From positions 1 to 28,130 of the forward strand of contig CAZJAH010000039.1 of NCBI GenBank assembly GCA_964544155.1: a stretch of DNA of 28,130 nucleotides, in the 5' to 3' direction. The position numbers and the translations under genes are program-made. How positions within the stretch are numbered: the stretch's first letter is position 1; every line of letters begins with the position of its first letter. Below are positions 1-9,255 of the stretch, piece by piece. Source of the DNA: CAZJAH01 sp964544155 (GTDB lineage Bacteria > Bacteroidota > Ignavibacteria > Kapaibacteriales > UBA2268). The notes under the pieces are model-generated. The model was given only the letters and a program-made list of their open reading frames with translations. It was not told the origin of the DNA and searched no databases.

Positions 1-34
1 ATTATAAAAGAATAGTGGTTTTCTATAAGAGTAT

Positions 35-67
35 AAAAGGCTTGGGAAATATTTTCTTGAGCCTTTT
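35..67 (+). terminator. Probable terminator hairpin of an upstream gene outside the window
   Basis: AAAAGGCT (35-42) pairs with AGCCTTTT (60-67), and a short inner stem GAAA/TTTC (46-49 with 53-56) sits inside it. The downstream arm ends in a T-run, and the reverse strand has one too, so it could work in both directions. It lies 145 bases before fumC and probably closes a gene to the left of the window. Confidence 0.5.
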
Positions 68-211
68 CTACTTTAATACAAGCAATTTAAGTGAATTTAA
101 CAAATCTCATTAATTCCGTTCATTTTTTATGAAAATTATTTTAAAAATCATTATATTCAGGTTACTAAATTTTAATTCTGTACGCATTTTTTTATTAAAG
201 CGGAGACGAGG

Positions 212-1612
212 ATGAAAACAAGAGTAGAGCGTGATTCAATGGGCGAAATAGAAGTGCCCGCAGGTGTTTATTACGGAGCACAGTCCGCGAGGTCGCTGAT
301 TCATTTCGATATCGGTATTGAAAAAATGCCCCGCGAGATTATCCGCGCTATGGGTATTCTTAAAAAAGCAGCCGCCATGGCTAACGAAGAGCTGGGCCTT
401 CTTGCAAAGGACAAAGCAAAGCTTATCTATAAAGCAGCCGATGAAGTCATTGAAGGTAAGCTTGATGAGCATTTCCCGCTATCTATTTGGCAGACCGGAT
501 CAGGTACTCAAAGCAATATGAACAGCAATGAAGTGATTGCTAACCGCGCGATTGAAATCGCGGGCGGAAAAATGGGCAGCAAAGACCCCGTTCACCCCAA
601 TGACGACGTCAATAAATCGCAGAGCTCTAACGACACTTTTCCAACGGCAATGCATATAGCCGCTGCCGAAGAACTCAACAAACGCCTTCTTCCGGCCCTG
701 GCACTGCTCAGAACTACTCTTAACGGAAAAGCCGAAGAATTTAAAGATATAATTAAAGTTGGCCGAACGCATTTGATGGATGCCGTGCCGCTAACCCTCG
801 GCCAGGAGTTTTCCGCTTATGTGCATCAGCTCGATAAGGCTATTGAAAGGATCAATCTTGTGCTGCCGGGTATTTACGAGGTAGCCCTCGGCGGTACAGC
901 GGTAGGCACCGGGCTGAATACACACCCGGATTTCGCTCGTATATCCGCCGAAAAGATTGCTGAGATTACCGGGCTTCCCTTTATCAGCGCCACAAATAAA
1001 TTCGAGGCTCTGGCCGCTCACGACGCCATAGTGTTCGCTCACGGCGCTCTGAAAACAATTGCCGCTTCACTTATGAAGCTTGCCAACGACATAAGGTGGA
1101 TGGCTTCAGGCCCGCGCTGCGGCCTCGGCGAGCTGAATATACCGGCCAATGAGCCCGGAAGTTCAATAATGCCAGGAAAAGTTAACCCCACCCAGTCTGA
1201 AGCCATGACAATGGTAGCCGCTCAGGTAATGGGCAATGACGCCGCTATTAACCTGGCCGGTGCAAGCGGCAATTTCGAGCTGAACGTATTCAAGCCGGTG
1301 ATGATCTATAATTTCCTGCAGAGCGTCAGGCTGATAGCGGATACCTGCAATATGTTCAATAAGCATTGCGCTGTCGGTATCGAACCGAATAAGGAAAAAA
1401 TAACATACTTTGTAGAAAATACCCTGATGCTTGTTACCGCGCTCAATCCGCATATAGGATATGATAATGCCGCTAAAATAGCTAAAAACGCTCATGAAAA
1501 AGGCATTACACTTAAGGAATCGGCAATGGAGCTCGGTATTCTGACAGAGGAAGAGTTCAATGAAAAGGTAAGGCCTGGAGAAATGATAAGGCCAAATATA
1601 AAAGCCAAATAA
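212..1612 (+). CDS. fumC: Class II fumarate hydratase (fumarase C)
   Basis: Reversible hydration of fumarate to L-malate in the TCA cycle, in the cytoplasm; the class II enzyme is an iron-free homotetramer. The protein matches the family from end to end at the usual length (466 residues). Visible signatures are the substrate-binding segment HPNDDVNKSQSSND near residues 127-140, GRTHLMDA with His187 (equivalent to E. coli His188), and the fumarase/aspartase loop GSSIMPGKVNP at 316-326 with the catalytic-loop Ser317/Ser318. KFEALAAHDA and NKHCAVGIEPN are typical of fumarase rather than aspartase or argininosuccinate lyase. The ATG at 212 follows a GGAG-like site (AGCGGAGACGAGG) at good spacing. 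The gene stands alone, with a hairpin downstream and a long gap before the next gene. The assignment is secure. Confidence 0.97.
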   Translation: MKTRVERDSMGEIEVPAGVYYGAQSARSLIHFDIGIEKMPREIIRAMGILKKAAAMANEELGLLAKDKAKLIYKAADEVIEGKLDEHFPLSIWQTGSGTQSNMNSNEVIANRAIEIAGGKMGSKDPVHPNDDVNKSQSSNDTFPTAMHIAAAEELNKRLLPALALLRTTLNGKAEEFKDIIKVGRTHLMDAVPLTLGQEFSAYVHQLDKAIERINLVLPGIYEVALGGTAVGTGLNTHPDFARISAEKIAEITGLPFISATNKFEALAAHDAIVFAHGALKTIAASLMKLANDIRWMASGPRCGLGELNIPANEPGSSIMPGKVNPTQSEAMTMVAAQVMGNDAAINLAGASGNFELNVFKPVMIYNFLQSVRLIADTCNMFNKHCAVGIEPNKEKITYFVENTLMLVTALNPHIGYDNAAKIAKNAHEKGITLKESAMELGILTEEEFNEKVRPGEMIRPNIKAK

Positions 1613-1628
1613 TAGTCATTGGTTATTT

Positions 1629-1666
1629 AGCCGGGCTGAGTAATTTGATTTTTACCCGGCCCGGCT
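1629..1666 (+). terminator. Stem-loop terminator after fumC
   Basis: AGCCGGGC (1629-1636) pairs with GCCCGGCT (1659-1666), an 8-bp GC-rich stem with a 22-base loop, 16 bases after the fumC stop. The T-run is short (TTT), so termination may be partial. No other gene begins within 470 bases. Confidence 0.6.
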
Positions 1667-1831
1667 TTACAATTGTATCTCAGTAAGCGTTTAATAACTT
1701 AACAGGATAAAATTGTCTTAAAAATGACAAAAATTTATACTACCGCGAAATTTTGAGTAACTTTTTAAGTGTTAAGCTGTTGTTAAATGCTTAGGAGCGT
1801 TGTTTGAAATTGATCCGAATGAAAAAATTTC

Positions 1832-1867
1832 AAAAAAAGTGAAAAAAGTGAAAAAAAGTGAAAAAAG
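1832..1867. repeat. Phased A-tract array (four A6-7 runs separated by GTG)
   Basis: Four runs of six or seven A follow each other, each separated by GTG, with start-to-start steps of about 9 to 10 bases (1832, 1842, 1851, 1861). A-tracts repeated at roughly one helical turn are known to give intrinsic DNA bending. The array lies about 270 bases before the next gene. A promoter-architecture or nucleoid-protein role is inferred only. Confidence 0.6.
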
Positions 1868-2140
1868 TTTGCGACCTTTTTAAGAGTTTCGTGTCATTAT
1901 ATTGTGAAGGTTCAGACTAATAAAGTTAAAAACTTTTTAACGGGAAAATCGATTTCCGTACGTTCTTTGAAAATCAGTTCGAAAGAAAAGCAGAAAAACA
2001 GGCATCTTTCGGTAATTTTTGAACAAATCTTTAACCTAATCTTAAAACTTTTTGGCAAAGGTAACCGAATTTGTTATTTTAGAAATATTTGGCAAATTCC
2101 TAAAGTAATGGATTGAATAACTAATCTGGTAGAGTGAGCA

Positions 2141-3832
2141 ATGCAAATTAAGGGATCGAAAGTTTTAATTTTAGGCGGCTGGGGTTTAGTCGGTTCGGCG
2201 ATATGCCATAAGCTGATGGAACATTCCCCTGCACAACTGATCGTTTCATCACTGAATAAACATGAAGCCGAAGACGCTGTAGAGAATTTGAGGAAGGAGT
2301 ACCCCGATCATGATCCGGAAATGTTCGTACCTAAATGGGGCAACATATTCACAAGAAATGAATGGAAAGATGATAACTGGGGCGAAGTATTGGCCAGCGC
2401 GGATACCAGAAAAGGTTTCATAAACGACATATTTATGGAGCTGGATGAAAAAGTTCTCAATAAGTCCTTTTTATATTCCATGATTCTGGAAAGCAAACCC
2501 GACCTGGTGATTGACTGTATAAATACGGCAACAGCAATCGCTTATCTCGACATCTATAATACAGCCGTCAATACAATTAAAAAAATTGAATCCGGCGGAT
2601 TGGATGAGTCATGGACAGAAAAATTACTGGCAAGCTCGTACATACCTCAGCTTATCAGGCACGTACAAATTCTATATAACGGGCTTCTCGATGCCGGTAC
2701 GACTATGTACTTTAAGGTAGGTACAAGCGGCACCGGAGGTATGGGGATGAATATACCCTATACCCACAGCGAAGAAAGGCCTTCGCGGGTGCTAATGTCC
2801 AAGACGGCAGTAGCCGGAGCGCAATCCCTGCTGCTATTCCTAATGGCAAGAACTCCTGACGGCCCGCTGGTGAAAGAGATTAAACCATCAGCAGCCATAG
2901 CCTGGAAGCGGATAACATACGATAAAGTCATGCGCAAAGGCCGCCCTATAGAGCTGGTGGATATGGATCCTGCCGGCCCTAAAAAGGCAGAAGGCAAATT
3001 CGTTTTCGATGACGCCTCAGGCGTAAAAGATACCGGCGATGTTTACCGCTCTGTTTTTATAGATACGGGCGAGAACGGAATTTTTTCAAAAGGAGAATTT
3101 CAGGCAATAAGCGCCCTGGGTCAAATGGAAATAGTAACACCGGAAGAGATAGCCGAATACCTTGTCCATGAGGTTAGAGGCGGAAATACCGGCAGGGACA
3201 TTATCCAGGGGCTCGACAGCACTGTTTTAGGCCCGACATACCGCGGCGGAATGCTAAGGAATATCGCGCTGCAAAAGATCAACAGCCTGGAAAAAGAATT
3301 CAATACTGATAGCGTGGCCTTCGAGCTTTTAGGCCCGCCAAGGCTTTCAAAATTGCTTTATGAAGGCTATCTGATGAGAAAAATTGCAGGGAGCATGACA
3401 AAAGCTGTTGAAACCGGCGGTAAAGAATTTTCTGATAAAGCTCTCGAACTGATAAAAAATAACGCGGATTTACGCGCGCAAATGCTTTCGATCGGACTTG
3501 TTATTCTTATGCCCGACGGGGAAAATTACCTCAGAGGCAAAGAAGTCAAGATACCTGTAAGAAGAGGAGTTGACGAACTGGAAATAACACCTGAAAACAT
3601 AGACCAGTGGTGTTATGAAGGTTGGATAGATTTAAGGCCCGGTAACTTTGAACAGTGGAAGGAACGCCTGAAAACAATTATGGATCAGGCTAAGCAAATA
3701 CCCGGGAACGAAACAAGTTCCAGGTACACTTACACAAAAGATTACTGGGATAACTTTGAAAATATAGATGAAGGGAAAATTGCCGGCTGGATATTTGAAT
3801 ATGAAGATAAAGGCTGGCGTTTCAAGAGATAA
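2141..3832 (+). CDS. Large NAD(P)-binding Rossmann-fold protein, SDR/epimerase-like, function unknown
   Basis: The N-terminus VLILGGWGLVGSAI (residues 8-21) is a beta-alpha-beta dinucleotide-binding motif of the GxxGxxG type used by extended short-chain dehydrogenases and NAD-dependent epimerases. Further on, KVGTSGTGGMGMNIPYTHSE (about 193-212) resembles the Ser/Thr...Tyr region of that superfamily, but a clean YxxxK active site is not visible; the nearest lysine is in MSKTAVAG. At 563 residues it is far longer than a typical epimerase (about 320), and the C-terminal 250 residues are not recognised. There is no signal peptide or membrane segment, so it should be cytoplasmic. The ATG at 2141 has only a weak GAGTGAG upstream. 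The substrate is unknown. Saccharopine-dehydrogenase-like or polyketide-reductase-like activities are alternatives that cannot be told apart here. Confidence 0.75.
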   Translation: MQIKGSKVLILGGWGLVGSAICHKLMEHSPAQLIVSSLNKHEAEDAVENLRKEYPDHDPEMFVPKWGNIFTRNEWKDDNWGEVLASADTRKGFINDIFMELDEKVLNKSFLYSMILESKPDLVIDCINTATAIAYLDIYNTAVNTIKKIESGGLDESWTEKLLASSYIPQLIRHVQILYNGLLDAGTTMYFKVGTSGTGGMGMNIPYTHSEERPSRVLMSKTAVAGAQSLLLFLMARTPDGPLVKEIKPSAAIAWKRITYDKVMRKGRPIELVDMDPAGPKKAEGKFVFDDASGVKDTGDVYRSVFIDTGENGIFSKGEFQAISALGQMEIVTPEEIAEYLVHEVRGGNTGRDIIQGLDSTVLGPTYRGGMLRNIALQKINSLEKEFNTDSVAFELLGPPRLSKLLYEGYLMRKIAGSMTKAVETGGKEFSDKALELIKNNADLRAQMLSIGLVILMPDGENYLRGKEVKIPVRRGVDELEITPENIDQWCYEGWIDLRPGNFEQWKERLKTIMDQAKQIPGNETSSRYTYTKDYWDNFENIDEGKIAGWIFEYEDKGWRFKR

Positions 3833-3885
3833 TAAATAGTTTTTTTTATAACAATTTTTGTGTCATACTTTTTTAGGAGTACCTT

Positions 3886-6800
3886 ATGAAAAGGTTATTT
3901 TTACTGACTGCGCTCGCATTCAGCCTGGTTTGGACATCAGCTTATGCGGTTAGCGACAAGGATAAAAAAGGCGATGAGCTCGATAGGAGAAGTGAGCTCG
4001 TTATGCCTAATCCTTTTGTTAACAACACAAGCTTCCCCGAGCCATTCGACCAGGTTGGAAACGTAAACACGCCGGGCCAGGCAGCAGTTTCCACCGGTTA
4101 TTATTTTATTGATAACGGTGACCCGGCGATTAACAGAAGGCCGGAATATGAGATCAGAGATACACTGGTACAGCCCGATCGTTGGACAAGGATCCTTCCG
4201 GGACCCAGAATTTTAGATTCCACCTATTGGGAACAGAACCCCGAAGAAGGGCTCAGGTTCTTCAGGAATCCCGCGGTTCCGGGCGATGGCGACAGCTACT
4301 TCGTTCACGGCCCTGATAACGCGACAGACTCAACAGATAACGCCATCGCAGGCCCAATTCCGATAGGATTCCCGTTCTATTTTAACGGCCTCCGTTATGA
4401 CTCTTTCTATGTGTCAACAAATGGCCTTATCTCTCTTACAAACAGAAGATATTTTTATGACTCACAAGGCAATCGTACCGTACCATCAGGTTCAGAAACA
4501 GCTTATGACCCCATGAGTATGGACTGGTTTGCCAGAGCAAGAAATATGGCAGAAGCCGATGTTGACGGCGACGGCACACTCGACGGCCCCGGCACAGGAG
4601 ACGTTGCCGATGACTGGGGATACCTTCAATCAGTGCTCGGCGGTAATCCTAATAACGCTACCGGCGGTATAAGGGGAACCGGTGCTAAAATTGTGTCTAA
4701 CGCTATTCCTGCTGATAAAAAATCAGCTGTAATAGCTGCATTCTGGGGCGACCTTGTTATGCTTCAGCACAATAGAAACAACCCCGGCAGACAGTTTGAT
4801 AACGGACGTGTTTATTTCAAACGTCACGATGCCAATACACTTATCATATACTTTGTAAATGCTCAGCTTAAAGGAACCGTTGCAACACCTGCCGGAAATA
4901 CAAATGTTGCTCCGGACAGACTGCCCGGCGAAAACGGCTATCTTATTGCTGACGCTCAGATAGTTTTAGATAGGGCAGACAGCAGCATCACGGTTCACTA
5001 CCAGAGATTTAACGGTACTGTTCAGGTTGGAGCAACTACTGTTACTTCTGATGTATGTTTCCGTTATAATACCACTGCAGCTGTAAGCGGATTTGCTCGT
5101 CATGTTAATTATCCCGATGTACCACAGGACATTGAGGACGATGCTGATTATCCATGGGCAGAAGAATATGCTCAATGGACTCATTTCTACTCAGATCAGA
5201 CAGATCAGAGGACATCTGATTATCCTAATGATAAACTGACGGTAAAATACAAACAGTGGCAGAATACACTGAGAGTTGTAGATATCCAGTACAGGGTAAG
5301 GGATCTCGATCCTTCTTCGAGCCTTGATTTCTCAAGGGTGATTCCTACAACCCAGGTTAATAATTTTGAGCTTTTGGCAGGCGAGCAGAGGATTGGCGCT
5401 ATTCAGCCCGTGGCCCTTATTCAAAACTTAACAAACGAAATTCAGGGCCCGCAGGGTGTTAACTTTGTTCCTCAGGAACTTCAGTTCAACACGCGCTTCA
5501 CAATCGTCAATCAGGCAACAGGCAGCATTGTTTATTCAAGGCTCGTTCCGGTTGACAGTAACTGCTTGGCTTTACCTGACGCCCTTGCTGAAGATTGTAA
5601 CGACGAAGATTATAGTAAAGTAAGATTCTCTGATGATGTATCTGTTGATAACGGTAACTACACCGTTAACTCAACGAAAGTTCTTCCGACAGATAATAAT
5701 TATAATGGCATACCGCCTTATGGTTTCGCTCAGGTATATTTTGCGCCCTGGATACCTAACAGGTTCTTTCCTGATCATATCGGAAGGATGAGGGCATTCA
5801 TTATTTCAGAACCGTTTACACCGGAAGACAAAGAATCACTGGGTGATCAATGGCCATTCGATGATACCGCCAGCGTCGCGCTATTCGTTATGAGAAGGCT
5901 TGATAACTTCAGCGATGATCCATTAATGAGAATTAATGATGATGCTACCCAGTTCCATAAAGTAGGCGGTACTGATATGCCTTCAGTATTAAGATGGGTA
6001 AATATCGGAACTGAAGTTGTATCCGGTACATCTGTATCGCGCCACCCGCTGCCTCCCAGAGGAAGGTATGAAGCCCAAAACTTTGATATGGCTTTCATAG
6101 AATCACCTGTTATCAAAATGAACAGGGTAGATAACCTAAACCGTGAATACGTTCCTTTAGGGGAATATGGCGGCGACGAACTACGTTCATTCCCGATCGA
6201 CCTGCGTCACAGGCCGGGACAGGGCAAATCAACACTTGGCGCCGTACTTTCTATATCCGTGCAGAGATCGACCAATCCTCCCGACAGGGACTGGCCCAGA
6301 GGCTGGAACGATGAAAGATGGCTTGGGCCCGAACCCAGAGTTATTGCCAATGGCGACGTGTATGATGAATGGACAACAGGTATGTCTGTTTCACAGAAGC
6401 CTGACTATCTGGAAGTAGAATATGCTACTCCCAGCCCTGACGGAATTAAGTTTATTGCTAATATTCCGGATGACAACTGGAGCGTTCATCCGAACCCGGA
6501 TCCGTCCTTACCGGATATCACAGACGTACCTGCGCTCAGGATCTTCGGAGCGGGCGGTTACCAGAGAGGTTTCCGCGAAAACGATTATAACTACGCTCTT
6601 GCTGAGCCTGACCCAGACGCAAGGGAACTAAATTCACTCAGGCCGGACAGGTATGATGACGGTATAGATGAAGAATTCAAGAAATACTTCGTAGGTATTC
6701 CGGATCATTGGATACTTTCACCCAATGAAGGCGCTAAAAACTTCAGGTTCAGGCTCAAAGTAATGGCTACGGATGATTTCAAAAACTTCCCCGGCGCAAA

Positions 6801-8724
6801 CCCGGATGACCAGGATGATTTTTATGTAGATAATATTACGATTCTGTTCCCTTCACCTGAAGGTACGGATATTGAAGTAAGTTCAGTTAAGATTACATGG
6901 CCTTATACTTTAGCACCTGCTACTCAGGCCACTAAGATCCCGATCAGGGTCAGTTTGTCTAATAATACAGCAGTCGACGCTCCATCATTCAACCTGAAGG
7001 TGAAGATCTTTAAAGGACAGCCTACACCGAATCAGATGAGCGACCTGAATCAGGCTGAGCCTATTTATTGCCGTACAGAAACTATTCCGTTCCTTAAAAA
7101 TGGCAGCCAGATCGAAAGGTCAATGCCTAATTGGAACGCGAGGCTTCATGGTGACGGACAGTACAGGATCCAGGCAATAATAATTTATCCGCCTGATGGT
7201 GACCTCGATCCGAGGAATGATACAACATATCACGACGTTAATCTTACATTTGGCGATGCTTTTGCCTATGACCCGATTGACGATGTAAATAACGACGTTG
7301 ACTCCAGGCAGTTTACAGGCGGTACGGATGGCCGCGGGCTTAACCTATTCAATATTGCAGGTAACTTCGGCGGTACAGGTTCAAGAACTACATCGAGTGG
7401 ATGGACTCCTCCTGATGTAATCGCATCGGGTTATACTGGCGGCAGCGGTTCAGGTTCAATTGCAGCTAAATTTGTCCTGATCAACCAGGATACTGTTAAA
7501 GGATACCAGGCACACTTTGATAACCTTAACCAGTCACCTGATCATATTGCGTTCTCAATCTATAATGGCGACTTTGTTCCCGGACAGATGATCGCGGGAT
7601 CAGAACTGTATGCTCAGAGAGGTAAAGCCACAGCTTCTGCCAATCCGGTATTTATGGATTTCGTAACTTATCCTCTGCCGCAGCCGGTAATTCTGCCTCC
7701 CGGTACATACTGGGTTGTTATCTCACAGCTCGGTGAAACCGGTATTGAGTTATCAGCAGCTAAAGAAAGGGTCGGCTTAAGGGTAACTAACGTATCGTTC
7801 CCGCCGATAGGAACAGGTCCATTAGGACAGAGCGGCGTTCATCTTATACTGGATAAAAATCTCAGGCAGCTTGAAAGAAGGTCAGGCGTAATGAAACCGG
7901 TTAATAACAACGTATTTGCTTATTCAAATACAAGAGGCTCCGGACAGTGGAATCCGTTCATGCCAACTGAAGGCAACCCGGCTTATGCGCATAACGACCA
8001 CTACGGCAAAACCGCGTACCCGCCCGGTGACGGTCAGACAATGACACTCGGCCGCGGTACCTGGATACCTCTTATAAGGCCATACCTCGGAGAGAAAGCT
8101 TCCGGTTATTCTGATGAAAGCCAGATATGCCCGGATGATATTCCCGTAGAAATAGCTTTCTTCGAATACGATACTCGCCAGGATGGCATAGACCTTATCT
8201 GGCAGACTCAGATGGAAGAAAACAACCTTGGTTTCTACATTGAAAGAAGGGTAACGGGTAATGACGAATGGCAGTCAATCGGTTTTGTTGACGGCCACGG
8301 TAACAGCAATGTAGCAATTGATTACAGCTATACCGATAAGAACGTAACAATAAACACTACTTATGAATACAGATTGCGCCAGGTTGACTTCAGCGGCGTA
8401 CATTCATGTGATGCTTCAAAAACAATCAAAGTTACATTCGACAAAGTCGGTGAGCTTACTGTATTGCCTAACACGCTTAATCCAGTAAGCACAGCTACTG
8501 ACTTCAGATTCAATCTGCCTCAGAAGTCCAGTGTGAATATCGAGATAGTTGATATGTTCGGAAATGTTGTTAAGACATTCAACAAAGATATGAACGCAGG
8601 ATACAACCAGGTAGGCTGGGATGTTACTGATGATGCAGGCGCCAAGGTATCTACCGGATCCTATGTCGTTAGGATTACTGCAGGCGGCGAAGTCGCATCA
8701 CGCAAATTCACAGTTGTACGTTAA
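3886..8724 (+). CDS. Very large secreted protein with type IX secretion (T9SS) C-terminal sorting domain
   Basis: A 1612-residue exported protein. Residues 1-22 form a Sec signal peptide (MKRLFLLTALAFSLVWTSAYA, cleavage probably after AYA). A segment at about 155-185 (PIGFPFYFNG...FYVSTNGLISL) is a beta-sandwich motif common in FCB-group surface proteins. DxDGDGxxD at 226-234 looks like a calcium-binding loop. Residues about 1000-1120 resemble a CARDB-type Ig domain ending in DPRND. Residues about 1420-1510 (LIWQTQMEENNLGFYIERR ... YRLRQVDFSG) are the Fn3-like module that usually precedes a T9SS tail. The last 90 residues (MFGNVVKTF, GYNQVGWDVTDDAG, GSYVVRI...FTVVR) are a type A sorting domain with FlgD-like Ig character. 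No catalytic domain was recognised. A good AGGAGT precedes the ATG at 3886, and a strong terminator follows. It is probably surface-anchored or released; the role is unknown. Confidence 0.9.
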   Translation: MKRLFLLTALAFSLVWTSAYAVSDKDKKGDELDRRSELVMPNPFVNNTSFPEPFDQVGNVNTPGQAAVSTGYYFIDNGDPAINRRPEYEIRDTLVQPDRWTRILPGPRILDSTYWEQNPEEGLRFFRNPAVPGDGDSYFVHGPDNATDSTDNAIAGPIPIGFPFYFNGLRYDSFYVSTNGLISLTNRRYFYDSQGNRTVPSGSETAYDPMSMDWFARARNMAEADVDGDGTLDGPGTGDVADDWGYLQSVLGGNPNNATGGIRGTGAKIVSNAIPADKKSAVIAAFWGDLVMLQHNRNNPGRQFDNGRVYFKRHDANTLIIYFVNAQLKGTVATPAGNTNVAPDRLPGENGYLIADAQIVLDRADSSITVHYQRFNGTVQVGATTVTSDVCFRYNTTAAVSGFARHVNYPDVPQDIEDDADYPWAEEYAQWTHFYSDQTDQRTSDYPNDKLTVKYKQWQNTLRVVDIQYRVRDLDPSSSLDFSRVIPTTQVNNFELLAGEQRIGAIQPVALIQNLTNEIQGPQGVNFVPQELQFNTRFTIVNQATGSIVYSRLVPVDSNCLALPDALAEDCNDEDYSKVRFSDDVSVDNGNYTVNSTKVLPTDNNYNGIPPYGFAQVYFAPWIPNRFFPDHIGRMRAFIISEPFTPEDKESLGDQWPFDDTASVALFVMRRLDNFSDDPLMRINDDATQFHKVGGTDMPSVLRWVNIGTEVVSGTSVSRHPLPPRGRYEAQNFDMAFIESPVIKMNRVDNLNREYVPLGEYGGDELRSFPIDLRHRPGQGKSTLGAVLSISVQRSTNPPDRDWPRGWNDERWLGPEPRVIANGDVYDEWTTGMSVSQKPDYLEVEYATPSPDGIKFIANIPDDNWSVHPNPDPSLPDITDVPALRIFGAGGYQRGFRENDYNYALAEPDPDARELNSLRPDRYDDGIDEEFKKYFVGIPDHWILSPNEGAKNFRFRLKVMATDDFKNFPGANPDDQDDFYVDNITILFPSPEGTDIEVSSVKITWPYTLAPATQATKIPIRVSLSNNTAVDAPSFNLKVKIFKGQPTPNQMSDLNQAEPIYCRTETIPFLKNGSQIERSMPNWNARLHGDGQYRIQAIIIYPPDGDLDPRNDTTYHDVNLTFGDAFAYDPIDDVNNDVDSRQFTGGTDGRGLNLFNIAGNFGGTGSRTTSSGWTPPDVIASGYTGGSGSGSIAAKFVLINQDTVKGYQAHFDNLNQSPDHIAFSIYNGDFVPGQMIAGSELYAQRGKATASANPVFMDFVTYPLPQPVILPPGTYWVVISQLGETGIELSAAKERVGLRVTNVSFPPIGTGPLGQSGVHLILDKNLRQLERRSGVMKPVNNNVFAYSNTRGSGQWNPFMPTEGNPAYAHNDHYGKTAYPPGDGQTMTLGRGTWIPLIRPYLGEKASGYSDESQICPDDIPVEIAFFEYDTRQDGIDLIWQTQMEENNLGFYIERRVTGNDEWQSIGFVDGHGNSNVAIDYSYTDKNVTINTTYEYRLRQVDFSGVHSCDASKTIKVTFDKVGELTVLPNTLNPVSTATDFRFNLPQKSSVNIEIVDMFGNVVKTFNKDMNAGYNQVGWDVTDDAGAKVSTGSYVVRITAGGEVASRKFTVVR

Positions 8725-8766
8725 ACACGATCATAAGCGTAAAAATAACGTATAAATAAAACGAAG

Positions 8767-8798
8767 AGCCTTCCGTTTAAAAAGCGGAAGGCTTTTTT
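8767..8798 (+). terminator. Rho-independent terminator after the T9SS cargo gene
   Basis: AGCCTTCCG (8767-8775) pairs perfectly with CGGAAGGCT (8785-8793), with a 9-base loop and a run of six T at 8793-8798. It lies 42 bases after the stop codon and 20 bases before the HIT gene, so it separates the two transcription units. Confidence 0.92.
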
Positions 8799-8817
8799 GA
8801 TTTAATAAGGAGTAAAT

Positions 8818-9162
8818 ATGTCTGATGACCTTTTCGCCGGGATAATTAATAAAGAAATCCCCGCAGATATAGTTTACGAAGATGATGATGTAGTGGCTTT
8901 TAAGGATATAAACCCACAAGCTCCCGTGCATATATTGATTGTACCCCGAAAGGCAATCCCTACTATCAACGACCTCGAGGAAATCGACGCTATACTTATT
9001 GGCAAAATGACTCTGGCCGCAAAAAAAATAGCTGCAGATAAAGGTATAGCTGAAGATGGTTACCGGCTCGTGTTTAATTGCAATGAAGGAGCCGGTCAGA
9101 CTGTATTCCATATACACCTGCACCTTCTCGGCGGAAGGCCTTTTAAATGGCCTCCGGGATAA
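8818..9162 (+). CDS. hinT: HIT family nucleotide hydrolase (HinT-like purine nucleoside phosphoramidase)
   Basis: Histidine-triad protein of the HINT branch. These small cytoplasmic dimers hydrolyse AMP-lysine, AMP-NH2 and similar nucleoside phosphoramidates. The catalytic motif FHIHLHLLGGRP places the triad at His98, His100 and His102, and the protein ends in the W-P-P-G type C-terminus of the branch. The N-terminal DLFAGIINKEIPADIVYEDD and the VHILIVPRKAIPTIND segment are typical. At 114 residues it is full length for the family. TAAGGAG stands 6 bases before the ATG. It begins just after the strong terminator, so it should have its own promoter in the short space, or rely on read-through. 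The symbol follows the family rather than proven orthology. Confidence 0.93.
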   Translation: MSDDLFAGIINKEIPADIVYEDDDVVAFKDINPQAPVHILIVPRKAIPTINDLEEIDAILIGKMTLAAKKIAADKGIAEDGYRLVFNCNEGAGQTVFHIHLHLLGGRPFKWPPG

Positions 9163-9255
9163 AAAAATATCACTCATTCCGGAGTCTTTCGTTATTGGAG
9201 CTTGCTAAGTTCGCCGGCATATCATATTTTTGTCTTTTTAATAAAAACAAAAATA

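Larger units (their letters stand above)
1613..2140. other. 528-base AT-rich intergenic region between fumC and the Rossmann-fold gene
   Basis: It holds the fumC hairpin at its left end and the A-tract repeat at 1832-1867. No convincing gene is seen. A 70-codon GTG-initiated frame at 1904-2116 has no ribosome binding site and no recognisable content. No good sigma-70 or TTTG/TAnnTTTG promoter match could be placed with confidence, although the promoter of the 2141 gene must lie here unless that gene is read through from fumC. Confidence 0.6.

Noticed and set aside
1959..1976. CGTTCTTTGAAAATCAG, similar to the boxA-like leader found before rRNA operons
   Set aside because: No rRNA gene follows and the match is short; most likely chance.
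1904..2116. 70-codon GTG-initiated open frame in the gap after fumC
   Set aside because: No ribosome binding site, AT-driven Lys/Asn/Phe composition and no recognisable motif; it overlaps likely regulatory DNA.
9202..9255. TTG-initiated 18-residue N-terminal extension of KdsD
   Set aside because: Family members start near the ATG at 9256, and the extension is not conserved-looking; length from the ATG fits KdsD and GutQ.
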